Part shown: piece by piece, positions 1 through 7,709 of the stretch
Numbering within the stretch: position 1 is the stretch's first letter
Layout: every line of letters begins with the position of its first letter
Assembly (NCBI GenBank): GCA_032027005.1
Contig: JAVSMW010000014.1
Location: forward strand, 76,658-140,247
Direction of reading: 5' to 3'
DNA from: JAVSMW01 sp032027005
Lineage (GTDB): Bacteria > Bacillota > Thermincolia > Thermincolales > UBA2595
Length of the DNA stretch: 63,590 nt
Notes under the pieces: generated by a model
Told to the model about the DNA's origin: nothing
The model's database searches: none
What the model saw: only the letters and a program-made list of their open reading frames with translations
Made by a program: the position numbers and the translations under genes

Positions 1-141
1 CGGGAGATCAGCTTTATTCCGGAAATAGCGTCCAAAGAATGTGTAAACTGCAAAGAATGTTTTCCCCTATGCCCCACTGAGGCTCTGCAGGCGGCCTTCG
101 TTTTGACTCAGGCCCTGGCCTTCCCTGCAGCGGTAGAATAG
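1..141 (+). CDS. C-terminal end of a 4Fe-4S ferredoxin-type protein (partial)
   Basis: The window opens inside a reading frame that runs 46 codons to a TAG at 139-141. It contains one complete CxxCxxCxxxCP cluster-binding signature (CVNCKECFPLCP), typical of a bacterial-type [4Fe-4S] ferredoxin domain, then about 20 non-cysteine residues. The rest of the protein lies upstream, so the identity of the full enzyme (ferredoxin, oxidoreductase subunit, pyruvate:ferredoxin delta-like subunit) cannot be told. It is convergent with the regulator that follows, with only 7 bases between their stops. Confidence 0.75.
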   Translation, partial: REISFIPEIASKECVNCKECFPLCPTEALQAAFVLTQALAFPAAVE

Positions 142-148
142 ATTAAGA

Positions 149-1648
149 TTACTCTGGCTCGTACTCAAGTTTTAGTCCGTATTTCCGGACTTTGCGGATC
201 AGGGTCGAAGGATCGACCCCCAGTACTTTGGCAGCGCGGCGAGCGCTGCCATAAAGAGTCAGGGATTTTTTGATAAGATCCTTTTCCACCATTTCCCTGG
301 CTTCATTTAGTGACATAATGTCATAGGCGGCCACAGGCTGAGCATTAGTCCCACTAAAGAAATAATTTACCAAAGTTTCATCTTGCAGATCAATGCTATC
401 CTGCGGGGCAGATACTACCAGCCTTTCCATCAGATTTTCCAGTTCCCGGACATTACCCGGCCAGAAATATGCTTCTAAATGCCGATAGACTTCCGGCAGC
501 AGCTTCTTTTGCTGTCCGTACTTATTATTAAATTTTTGCAGGAAGTGACGGGCCATGGGGGAGATATCCTGCTTTCGCTGGCGTAAAGGAGGCAAAGCAA
601 CCGGGATAACATTTAACCGGTAGTACAAGTCTTCCCGAAAAGTTTTCTCATTCACCATGGTTTTGAGGTCGTTGTTGGCAGCGGCCAGGAACCGGATATC
701 AACTTCGATTTCTTTTAGACCCCCAATACGCATAAACTTCTGTTCCTGAATAACCCGCAGCAGTTTAACCTGGAGACTGTATGGCAGTTCACTGATTTCA
801 TCCAGAAAAAGCGTACCGTGGTTGGCAATTTCCAGCAACCCGACTTTTCCTTCTTTGTTGGCACCGGTGAAAGCCCCTTTTTCATATCCGAAAAGTTCCG
901 ATTCCAGCAGGTTTTCGGGTATAGCCCCGCAATTAATCGTCACAAAGGCCTTATTTTGGCGTTTGCCCGTCCGGTGGATTAATTTGGCGATAATTTCCTT
1001 ACCGGTTCCCGACTCACCGGTAATCAGTACGGTCGAATCAACATGGCCCAGGCGCAAAACCAGTTCCGTTATTTTGCGCATCTGCGGGCTTTCCAGAACA
1101 AGATCATCGGTCTCCAGCACACGGGAACGCAATTCCTTCAGTTCAGAAAAATAGCGGTCGTTCAAAGCCAGGCTTCTTTGTACTTCATCCATGGTTTTGC
1201 GAAGCTTTTCCTCCAAATGCAGGACTTCGCTGCGATCCCGGAAAACAGCAACTACGCCAATCAGGTAATTGTTTTCGTAAATAGGATTGATATTAGCAAC
1301 AATGTCCAACCCACCCAGGGATTTAATTTGAGAAGGGTCATCGACAATTGGTTTACCTGATCTTAAAACATCAAGAATCCGCGAGTCCGGTTCGATATCA
1401 GTAAGCTTTTTCCCCAACACTTTGCCTACCGGCACCCCCAGGCTGCGAGTATATGCGGAATTCGCGAAAATGATTGTTGAATTCAAATCTATCACAACCA
1501 CGCCTTCATGGAGTGAGTTTAAAATGCTGGCCAACCATTTGACCCGGGAATCACTTTCTATTGGGAAGATCCGGAGCAGGCTGTCCAACCACAATTCCTT
1601 TTCCGGTTCCCCTCCGTCTAAATGATTTTTTCCGTCGCCTATTTTCAT
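149..1648 (-). CDS. sigma-54-dependent transcriptional activator (PAS, AAA+, Fis-type HTH)
   Basis: Bacterial enhancer-binding protein of 499 residues. An N-terminal PAS domain (about residues 40-150) is followed by a coiled-coil linker and a full AAA+ sigma-54 interaction domain with Walker A GESGTGKE (about 210) and the sigma-54 contact loop GAFTGA (about 260). The C-terminus is a Fis-type helix-turn-helix (SARRAAKVLGVDPSTLIRKV). There is no receiver domain, so the PAS domain is the likely sensor of a small molecule or redox state. The ATG at 1648 has an AAGGAG site 9 bases upstream. It is divergent from the transketolase/RuBisCO-like operon, the obvious candidate target, but I could not find a good -24/-12 promoter between them. 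Confidence 0.93.
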   Translation of the reverse strand: MKIGDGKNHLDGGEPEKELWLDSLLRIFPIESDSRVKWLASILNSLHEGVVVIDLNSTIIFANSAYTRSLGVPVGKVLGKKLTDIEPDSRILDVLRSGKPIVDDPSQIKSLGGLDIVANINPIYENNYLIGVVAVFRDRSEVLHLEEKLRKTMDEVQRSLALNDRYFSELKELRSRVLETDDLVLESPQMRKITELVLRLGHVDSTVLITGESGTGKEIIAKLIHRTGKRQNKAFVTINCGAIPENLLESELFGYEKGAFTGANKEGKVGLLEIANHGTLFLDEISELPYSLQVKLLRVIQEQKFMRIGGLKEIEVDIRFLAAANNDLKTMVNEKTFREDLYYRLNVIPVALPPLRQRKQDISPMARHFLQKFNNKYGQQKKLLPEVYRHLEAYFWPGNVRELENLMERLVVSAPQDSIDLQDETLVNYFFSGTNAQPVAAYDIMSLNEAREMVEKDLIKKSLTLYGSARRAAKVLGVDPSTLIRKVRKYGLKLEYEPE

Positions 1649-1733
1649 GATTTTTAACTCCTTCGAAACATATTTTTCCGCTTCGAAAACCTGTTCATAT
1701 ATTCGTCATCTTTCCTGCATATCCTGTTAGACA

Positions 1734-1790
1734 AAGTAAAAGACCTCGCATTTCTCAGCTATAAGCTGAGAAATGCGAGGTCTTTTACTT
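1734..1790. repeat. perfect 27-bp inverted repeat (hairpin) in a divergent promoter region
   Basis: Arms 1734-1760 and 1764-1790 are perfectly complementary with a 3-base spacer. The sequence would form a very stable hairpin in RNA of either strand. It sits between two divergently transcribed genes, where a normal terminator is not expected. It could be an antisense blocker, a processed leader, or an extruded cruciform/operator. Confidence 0.8.
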
Positions 1791-1923
1791 CGCTTTACTT
1801 TTAATAGGTGTGAATTCATCTTCCTGGACAGTAACATTGTCAAAAAGTGCCCCCAGACTCTGGAGATCTGCGAAGATTCAGAAGGTCACATAATAAAGGT
1901 ATGAAATTAACTTAGGGATAAGG

Positions 1924-1956
1924 TATAATAATAAAAACACACCAAATATAGAGGGG
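1924..1956 (+). promoter_or_regulatory. -10-like TATAAT and ribosome binding site of the transketolase operon
   Basis: A perfect TATAAT lies at 1924-1929 and a GAGGGG Shine-Dalgarno at 1951-1956, 6 bases before the ATG at 1963. No convincing -35 box is placed 16-18 bases upstream of the TATAAT, so the start site is uncertain. Confidence 0.35.
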
Positions 1957-1962
1957 AAATTT

Positions 1963-2913
1963 ATGAACATACTTAAATCTGATGAAACAACCGGCTTATG
2001 GCCTGAAGAGGTTTATTCCGCCGCACAGGGAATCAGGCGGCGGGTAATGGAGCATACAATTAAAAATAATGGCGGCTATCTAAGCCAGGCATGTTCTTCG
2101 GCTGAAATATTTGCTGCCTTATATCTGCGGGTACTCAATATAGGCAAGCCTGAAAAGCCTTTGATACCGGCCGAATTCCCCGGGGTCCCGGGGCCGGGAA
2201 ATACCGGCTATTTTACGGGTGCTGCCTATAACGGCCTCAAATCCAGGGAATATGACCGGTTCGTGCTGTCACCCTCCCAGTATTCACTGGTCCTTTACGC
2301 CGCCCTGATCGAAGTGGGACGCATGGATGCTAAGGGCCTTGACCAGTTCAACAAGGACGGCGGGGTAGTTGAGATGATTGGAGCCGAGCACTCACCGGGG
2401 ATGGAATTAATGACCGGTTCTCTGGGACAAGGCATCAGCCAGGCTGCTGGGATTGCTATGGGACGCAGACTTAAAGGGGAAACCGGAAGAGTTGTCTTAT
2501 TCATGTCTGACGGCGAATGCCAGTCCGGACAGTTCTGGGAAGCAGTCCAGGCGATGTGCCACCATAAACTGGACAACATGCTTCTTTATGTTGATATCAA
2601 TGGATATCAATGTGACGGGAGAGTGGAAACCGTCATGAATCTTGAACCCCTGGACAAAAGGCTGGAGGCCTTTGGAGCCCGGGTCTACCGAATTGACGGC
2701 CATGATGCTGAAGCACTTGCAGCCCTTGGCCGTCTAAAACCGGACGGGAGGCCTACCTTTATTTTGTGTGACACCGATGCCTGCAGAGGAATTGATATTC
2801 TGCAGGAGAGAATACCTAAAATGCATTATGTCAGGTTTTCCGATGATAAGGAAAAAGCAAGGTATGAAGAAGCCTTTAAATCGCTGAATTGTATAGCAAA
2901 GGAGGACATCTGA
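1963..2913 (+). CDS. transketolase-like protein, N-terminal (TPP-binding) subunit
   Basis: 316-residue A subunit of a split transketolase. The pyrophosphate/Mg-binding part of the thiamine diphosphate site is clear (MSDGECQSGQFWEA, then NGYQCDG), as is the HSPGMELMTGSLGQG loop. Two histidine-bearing motifs of ordinary transketolases are changed: GHPG near residue 35 reads GGYL, and SKGH near residue 105 reads SPSQYS. Family knowledge (E. coli TktA His26 and His66) says these residues handle the donor/acceptor sugar, so the substrate is probably unusual. It is the first gene of an operon, 3 bases before the B subunit. Split transketolases occur in ordinary pentose metabolism but also in apulose-4-phosphate and sulfosugar pathways. 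Confidence 0.88.
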   Translation: MNILKSDETTGLWPEEVYSAAQGIRRRVMEHTIKNNGGYLSQACSSAEIFAALYLRVLNIGKPEKPLIPAEFPGVPGPGNTGYFTGAAYNGLKSREYDRFVLSPSQYSLVLYAALIEVGRMDAKGLDQFNKDGGVVEMIGAEHSPGMELMTGSLGQGISQAAGIAMGRRLKGETGRVVLFMSDGECQSGQFWEAVQAMCHHKLDNMLLYVDINGYQCDGRVETVMNLEPLDKRLEAFGARVYRIDGHDAEALAALGRLKPDGRPTFILCDTDACRGIDILQERIPKMHYVRFSDDKEKARYEEAFKSLNCIAKEDI

Positions 2914-2916
2914 TCA

Positions 2917-3924
2917 ATGGAGATTCTGACCAGAGTTCACGCCCGGAATCTTGTTGCCTGGGCCAAGGATAGACCAAAGGTAGTTGTCATGTCTGCAGAT
3001 CTGACAAGTTCAACAGAGATTGATTTATTTAAGGCAGCTTATCCGGAGAGGTTTTTCTCCATGGGGATTGCCGAACAAAATATGCTTAGTTTTGCAGGCG
3101 GGCTGGCCCGGGAAGGGTTTGTCCCTTTAATCCATACTTTTGCTGTTTTTATTTACCGGCGGGCTTATGATCAGATTGCCATGTCGGTAGCCTATCCAAA
3201 CCTGCCCATCAAGATGTTTGGATTCTTGCCGGGTGTCCTGACCCCCGGCGGAGCAACTCACCAGGCCATTGAGGATATTTCAGTGATGCGCTCGCTGCCA
3301 AACATGACTATCCTGGAATGCGGAGATGCCACTGATGTAGAATCTGTGCTGGATGTGGCAGATAGCGTGAATGGGCCTGTTTATGTAAGAATATTGCGGG
3401 GCGAAATCCCGAGATTGTTTGATGCCTCAGAGCCAATGCAGCTTGGGAAACCCCGGCTCATCAGTAAAGGCCGGGACCTGGTGCTGCTCTCAAGCGGGGT
3501 TTGTACCGAAGAAGCAATTCGGGCTGCCCGAGCCCTGGAATGCAAAGGGGTAGCTGTCACGCATTTTCATATCTCTACCCTGAAGCCCTTTAATGATGAC
3601 AATATACTTCAGGCTATCACCGAATCCAGGTATGGTGTTATAACCATGGAAAACCATTCTGTTGTTGGCGGGTTAGGGACAATTATTGCCGAGAAAATGG
3701 CTGAAGCAGGAATTGGTAAAAAGCTAACCAGAATCGGTCTGCAGGATACCTTTGTGCATGGGGCGAGTAAGCCGTACTTAATGAAGGAGTACGGTCTGGA
3801 TGCGATGGCTCTGATTTCTAAAGTTGAAGAAATTGTTTCTGCCAAGTTCAATATAGAGGAAAGTGAGCTGGCGGAAGCCTTTGTGGCTGCAGTTCACAGC
3901 AAAGCTAAGGCGGAGGCCCTTTAA
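2917..3924 (+). CDS. transketolase-like protein, C-terminal (pyrimidine-binding) subunit
   Basis: 335-residue B subunit that completes the transketolase. It keeps the catalytic glutamate that activates the thiamine ring (MGIAEQNM, about residue 54) and the substrate histidine of GATHQAIEDISVMR (about 117), then a transketolase C-terminal domain starting near residue 190 (LVLLSSG). It begins 3 bases after the A subunit stop with AAGGAGG inside the end of that gene, so the two are surely co-translated. A RuBisCO-like gene follows after 62 bases in the same direction. 1-deoxyxylulose-5-phosphate synthase is excluded by the split arrangement and short length. Confidence 0.9.
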   Translation: MEILTRVHARNLVAWAKDRPKVVVMSADLTSSTEIDLFKAAYPERFFSMGIAEQNMLSFAGGLAREGFVPLIHTFAVFIYRRAYDQIAMSVAYPNLPIKMFGFLPGVLTPGGATHQAIEDISVMRSLPNMTILECGDATDVESVLDVADSVNGPVYVRILRGEIPRLFDASEPMQLGKPRLISKGRDLVLLSSGVCTEEAIRAARALECKGVAVTHFHISTLKPFNDDNILQAITESRYGVITMENHSVVGGLGTIIAEKMAEAGIGKKLTRIGLQDTFVHGASKPYLMKEYGLDAMALISKVEEIVSAKFNIEESELAEAFVAAVHSKAKAEAL

Positions 3925-3986
3925 GCCTTTGGATTTAGCTGAAGCGGCGGTACTTTAACGTTAGTATTGGCATTGGAGGAGAAAAG

Positions 3987-5141
3987 GTGTTTTCATTTGA
4001 TGAAACAAAACTGAAATTATCCGGTGAACGCTTTGCCGTTGTATACAGGCTTGCCGGTGCTGAAAAGGAAGCCCTGGCCAGGGCTAAAGATATTTGTTTT
4101 GAACAGACGGTAGAGTTTCCTGAAGAATTTGTGCCCCAGGCTATTAAGGATTGTATTGTGGGGAGGATTGAAAATTTTACACATTGTGGGAGTGACTGTT
4201 TTGAAGCTGTCATCAGTTTTGCCGTGGAAACGGCTGCAGAAGAGTTAACCCAGCTGATCAACGTTATTTTCGGCAACATCAGCATCAAGCCTGGTATTTG
4301 GGTGGAGAGACTAATCCTGCCGGAAAATCTGCTAAAGATATTTAAAGGCCCCCGCTATGGAAGAGCGGGTTTAAGGGAACTGTTAAAGGTGGAAAAGCGG
4401 CCGCTTCTCTTTACCGCCCTGAAGCCGATGGGGTTATCAGCAGGGGAGTTGGCGGAACTGGCTTATAAATTTGCTCTCGGCGGTATTGATATCATCAAAG
4501 ACGATCACGGCCTCTCCAACCAGCCATTTTCGCCCTTTGAAGAACGGGTCAGGCTTTGCGCTGAAGCTGTAAAAAAGGCCAATGATGAAACAGGGCAGAG
4601 CTGTATTTATATGCCGAATGTGACTGCTTCACATAATGTCAGCAAGGCCAGGGCGGTCCTGGCCAGGGAACTGGGAGCAGGGGGGCTCTTGATTTCTGCG
4701 GGTTTAACAGGCCTCGATACCATGCGGGAAATCGCTGAAGATAATAATATAGCACTCCCCGTTTTCGCTCATCCTGCTTTTCAGGGAAGCTATGTGTTAT
4801 CAGGCAGCGGCGTATCACATCACGTAATGTTCGGTCAGTTGCCCAGGCTGGCCGGTGCGGATGGGACTATATATCCAAACTTCGGAGGCCGTTTTTCCTT
4901 TACCAGGGAAGAATGTGAAAGCATTGCCGGCGGTACTCTTGTTCCCATGGGCGGCCTAAAGCCAATATACCCGTGCCCGGCCGGCGGCATGAGCCTGGAA
5001 AGTGTACCGGAGTCCATAAAGGTTTATGGAAACGATGTTATTTTTTTAATTGGCGGTGGGCTTTTTAAAAATGGACCCGATTTAGTGGAGAACTGCCGTT
5101 ATTTTCGCGAATTAGTTGAAACAGTAATGGAAGACGCCTAA
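3987..5141 (+). CDS. RuBisCO-like protein (form IV large-subunit homologue)
   Basis: 384 residues, shorter than a true RuBisCO large subunit. The barrel motifs are visible: LKPMGLS (Lys146, matching RuBisCO Lys175), GGIDIIKDDHGL (Lys171-Asp172-Asp173-His174, matching the metal-binding Lys201/Asp203/Glu204 region, Glu replaced by His), AHPAF (His262), and phosphate-binding GGL (322-324) and GGG (356-358). Loop 6 reads DGTIYPNFGGRF and lacks the Lys334 needed for carboxylation, so it is not a CO2-fixing enzyme. Known members act as enolases, isomerases or decarboxylases of sugar phosphates (MtnW, OiaX). GTG start at 3987 after GGAGGAG. Co-directional with a split transketolase, implying one pathway; the substrate is unknown. 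Confidence 0.9.
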   Translation: MFSFDETKLKLSGERFAVVYRLAGAEKEALARAKDICFEQTVEFPEEFVPQAIKDCIVGRIENFTHCGSDCFEAVISFAVETAAEELTQLINVIFGNISIKPGIWVERLILPENLLKIFKGPRYGRAGLRELLKVEKRPLLFTALKPMGLSAGELAELAYKFALGGIDIIKDDHGLSNQPFSPFEERVRLCAEAVKKANDETGQSCIYMPNVTASHNVSKARAVLARELGAGGLLISAGLTGLDTMREIAEDNNIALPVFAHPAFQGSYVLSGSGVSHHVMFGQLPRLAGADGTIYPNFGGRFSFTREECESIAGGTLVPMGGLKPIYPCPAGGMSLESVPESIKVYGNDVIFLIGGGLFKNGPDLVENCRYFRELVETVMEDA

Positions 5142-5188
5142 TATCTTGATGAAAAGGTATTGAAATCTGTTTTAAATAGAATTAAAAC

Positions 5189-5228
5189 GGCCTGAACCTC
5201 CCAAAAAATGGGGGGTTCAGGCCATTTT
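5189..5228 (+). terminator. rho-independent terminator of the transketolase/RuBisCO-like operon
   Basis: A 14-bp stem (GGCCTGAACCTCCC paired with 5210-5223, one G-U pair) and a short A-rich loop followed by ATTTTA, 48 bases after the RuBisCO-like stop codon. Confidence 0.8.
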
Positions 5229-5272
5229 ACATTAACATGTCTATGGGTGATTATGACAAATTACTTAAAAAA

Positions 5273-5290
5273 TTGTCAAATTTGTTACAA
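5273..5290. promoter_or_regulatory. candidate redox operator (Rex-like dyad)
   Basis: TTGTCAAATTTGTTACAA is an 18-base imperfect dyad resembling the Rex consensus TTGTGAA-N4-TTCACAA (TTGT..ACAA ends kept, inner half-sites imperfect). It lies about 60 bases before the Cys-rich gene whose neighbour is a diiron-type protein. Pattern match only. Confidence 0.25.
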
Positions 5291-5351
5291 TCATTTCTGC
5301 ACAAATATAGTACTATAGTTTTTAAAAAGATGGTTAAAGGAGGGAAATAAT

Positions 5352-5663
5352 TTGGAATCAACAAAAATAACTCATCAATGTCCCTGTCCAAAAATAACAT
5401 GTCCACGTAACGGTAAATGCCCAAAATGCACCAGCCATCACCTGCAAGAAGGAAAACCTAACTGCTGTAGTTTTTATGCAGTGCTTCCCATATTGGAAGA
5501 AGCTATCAGCCAATCTCCCGAAACACCAACGGCTAAGTCTCTGGAAGAGTTTATAGCTAAGCGGAAAAAAAGGTATGCTCATTTATGTGAAGAAAACGGC
5601 ATAACTGCGGAAGAATTTAATGAAAGGTTGAAAAATAAAGCAAAATTCTGTAGTTCCCACTAA
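5352..5663 (+). CDS. small cysteine-rich (putative zinc-binding) protein
   Basis: 103 residues, TTG start with a strong AAGGAGGG site at 5337-5344. The first 40 residues hold a dense Cys/His array (CPCP, TCPRNGKCPKC, HH, CC), characteristic of a conserved family of short Firmicute proteins in clostridia and Desulfotomaculum that probably bind zinc or an Fe-S cluster. The second half is a charged helix. The biochemical role is not known. It is 60 bases upstream of, and co-directional with, the diiron-type beta-lactamase-fold gene, so a shared redox or metal-related job is possible. Confidence 0.75.
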   Translation: MESTKITHQCPCPKITCPRNGKCPKCTSHHLQEGKPNCCSFYAVLPILEEAISQSPETPTAKSLEEFIAKRKKRYAHLCEENGITAEEFNERLKNKAKFCSSH

Positions 5664-5723
5664 TTATCAAAAAATTTAACAAAAAACGGCATCATTTAGG
5701 TTTTATAAAGGAGGCACAAAGTT

Positions 5724-6365
5724 ATGGAGAAATTTAAAGTTTTGGATGATTTATATTTGTTTAGAAGTTATAACAAATTTATTGACCTCACTTTTAACCA
5801 GTATTTATTAATCGGCGAAGCTCCATTGCTGATCCACACCGGCACAAAAGATGTCGCACTCGAACTGTTACCTGAGCTTAAAAACATACTTGGCAATCGT
5901 TCATTATCATACATCTTTGTTTCACATTTTGAAGCTGATGAATGTGGTGGTTTAAGCTGCCTTTTAGAACAATACCCAGAGGCTAAAACAGTATGCTCCA
6001 TGCTTACAGCTCGTCAGTTTACTGGGTTTGGACTAGTAAGCAATGCAATGGCTGTAAATCCTGGTGAATTCTTGTCAACAGGTGACTTTGAACTAAAGTT
6101 TGTAAACTATCCTTCGGAAATACATTTAAAAGAAGGATTAATGGCTTTTGAAGAAAAACGAGGTTTACTTTTCAGCAGCGACCTGTTTACGAGTCGAGGG
6201 CAAGTCACAGAAGCAATTGTGAACGCAAACTGGCAGGAAGCAGTAAATAAGCTGTCTTTAGAAAGAATACCATCACCAACGGCTCTTAAAGCAGTACAGC
6301 AAGACTTAATAAACCTGGCGGTAAAAGTAGTTGCACCAGGTCATGGGCCTTGTATAAGAGTATAA
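5724..6365 (+). CDS. flavodiiron-type metallo-beta-lactamase-fold protein (ODP family) without flavodoxin domain
   Basis: 213 residues with the metal ligand set of the flavodiiron/ODP branch: SHFEADE (H-x-E-x-D), an IH near residue 132, SSDLF (Asp) and APGHGPC (terminal His). The H-x-E-x-D form rather than HxHxDH indicates an iron pair used for O2, NO or peroxide chemistry. The flavodoxin domain of full-length flavodiiron proteins is absent, so electrons must come from a partner; the Cys-rich protein upstream is one candidate. Strong AAGGAGG before ATG. Confidence 0.85.
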   Translation: MEKFKVLDDLYLFRSYNKFIDLTFNQYLLIGEAPLLIHTGTKDVALELLPELKNILGNRSLSYIFVSHFEADECGGLSCLLEQYPEAKTVCSMLTARQFTGFGLVSNAMAVNPGEFLSTGDFELKFVNYPSEIHLKEGLMAFEEKRGLLFSSDLFTSRGQVTEAIVNANWQEAVNKLSLERIPSPTALKAVQQDLINLAVKVVAPGHGPCIRV

Positions 6366-6404
6366 AATAACTATGTTTCTTTTCTGTCACTGACTAACCA
6401 AAGC

Positions 6405-7457
6405 CTAGATTATGCCCAGCCCAATTAAGAGGCCAAAGCATCCTGTCAGCATCATATCGCCATAGGGTGCTGCCTCATGCCAGCCCAATGGTTCGGCCAT
6501 GGCCCGCCGCGGCCCTGTAACCGCTATATAGTCCCAGCCCGGACCCATATCTGGGTGCAAGGCCGCGCCATGCCCACCGGCATTATAAATCTCGTCATTG
6601 GATAATTCGGCGTTTTGCATCCCTTTAACCAATGAAGCCAGCAATTCGGTGTTCAAGTCTTTGGTGTGATGCTCAAAAATCCCATAAACACGCTGGCCCC
6701 GGATAGCAGCCGCCAGTGTATGCGAGTTGCCGATATTGACAGCGATTATTCCTTTTTCCAGCTGTGGCTGCACCGCCGAATCCGCTGTAATGCCCAGCAG
6801 AGCCGCAGCCCCGGTATCAGTGAGCACCGCGCCAGGCACGATCTCCCTAACAGCGTTCATCCGGGTATATACTTCCGGTATCTGCTCAGTATACACTAAA
6901 TCCCTCAGAAAGCCGCCTTTGGCAATGAATTGTTCCAATAAGCGGAACCTGACCTTACGGTTGCTCTCCTCAGCACTAAAGCCATGGTCTTGAACCGCTG
7001 CGGCCAGCAGGGCAGGGAGGGGCTGGGCAAAAGCGGCCAAAGCTTGTTGAAATGCCGGCAGATCAATATCCCCCAGCCATATTTTATCCGCGTTATCAGG
7101 TACAGCTTCGACCAGTTCAATCCCCATCTCCGAGACCTCGTTTAGATTATCATTAAAGGTATAGGCGGCCTGCTTTGTCGCGTAGACATTAAGGCCTGCT
7201 GCCAGGTGCTGTTTCAAGGCTGAATAACAGGCTCCACCGCCCATCACATGACCATAAAGATAAATGCTATGCCCCTGCTGCGTGGCCCGCCGAATCTTCC
7301 CGGCGACAAGCTGCGTCTGGCTGGGCATAACCAATTTGGGGCAATTTTCTATATTTTTGCCGGCCTGATAGACCAGCACATCCTGAGTCCCTGAGCCAAC
7401 ATCAACCACCAGGATATCTTTTTTGCTTAATAATGATTCGCTACTAATTACTATCAC
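6405..7457 (-). CDS. DUF1786 family ASKHA-fold protein
   Basis: Begins with a phosphate-1 motif of the sugar kinase/Hsp70/actin fold (LVVDVGSGTQDVLVY) and has a second nucleotide-site motif (AVNIGNSHTLAAAI) near residue 240, matching DUF1786, often labelled a putative pyruvate formate-lyase activating enzyme although it has no radical-SAM cysteines. I place the start at the GTG 7455-7457, which has AAGGGG 7 bases upstream; a frame-open extension to 7502 has no such site. Function is unknown. It is convergent with the diiron-type gene. Confidence 0.75.
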   Translation of the reverse strand: MIVISSESLLSKKDILVVDVGSGTQDVLVYQAGKNIENCPKLVMPSQTQLVAGKIRRATQQGHSIYLYGHVMGGGACYSALKQHLAAGLNVYATKQAAYTFNDNLNEVSEMGIELVEAVPDNADKIWLGDIDLPAFQQALAAFAQPLPALLAAAVQDHGFSAEESNRKVRFRLLEQFIAKGGFLRDLVYTEQIPEVYTRMNAVREIVPGAVLTDTGAAALLGITADSAVQPQLEKGIIAVNIGNSHTLAAAIRGQRVYGIFEHHTKDLNTELLASLVKGMQNAELSNDEIYNAGGHGAALHPDMGPGWDYIAVTGPRRAMAEPLGWHEAAPYGDMMLTGCFGLLIGLGII

Positions 7458-7679
7458 ATTGACACCCCTTTGCTTTAATTTAACTAAAAATCTAAAAGTC
7501 AATTTGTTAGTCTAAAATTTTATTTGAAAATCAAATTTGACTAAATCTAAAAGTGCAGCACGACTTATATTATGGTGAACATAATTCATTATTTATTATA
7601 CCGATTTTCTCTGAAATTTCATAATCAAAAAAATTATTTATTTTTATTTATGTAAAGATATTAAGCCCCCATAAGAATT
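7458..7679. other. AT-rich intergenic region
   Basis: About 220 bases of very AT-rich DNA that presumably contains the promoter of the DUF1786 gene. Short repeats of CTAAAATCTAAAAG type occur at 7488-7550. No coding frame or recognisable RNA was seen. Confidence 0.4.
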
Positions 7680-7709
7680 AAGCCTGAGACACAACGCCTC
7701 AGGCTTTTT
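7680..7709. terminator. hairpin terminator overlapping the end of the EamA gene
   Basis: Stem AAGCCTGAG/CTCAGGCTT with a 9-base loop; a five-T run follows on the plus strand. On the minus strand, where the neighbouring gene ends, the T-tract is poor, so the direction in which it works is uncertain. Confidence 0.5.

Noticed and set aside
1649..1962. Possible sigma-54 (-24/-12) promoter for the transketolase operon
   Set aside because: The best candidates, TGGAC...ATTG at 1825-1840 and a minus-strand GGGCAC...GACA, have wrong spacing or mismatched GC element.
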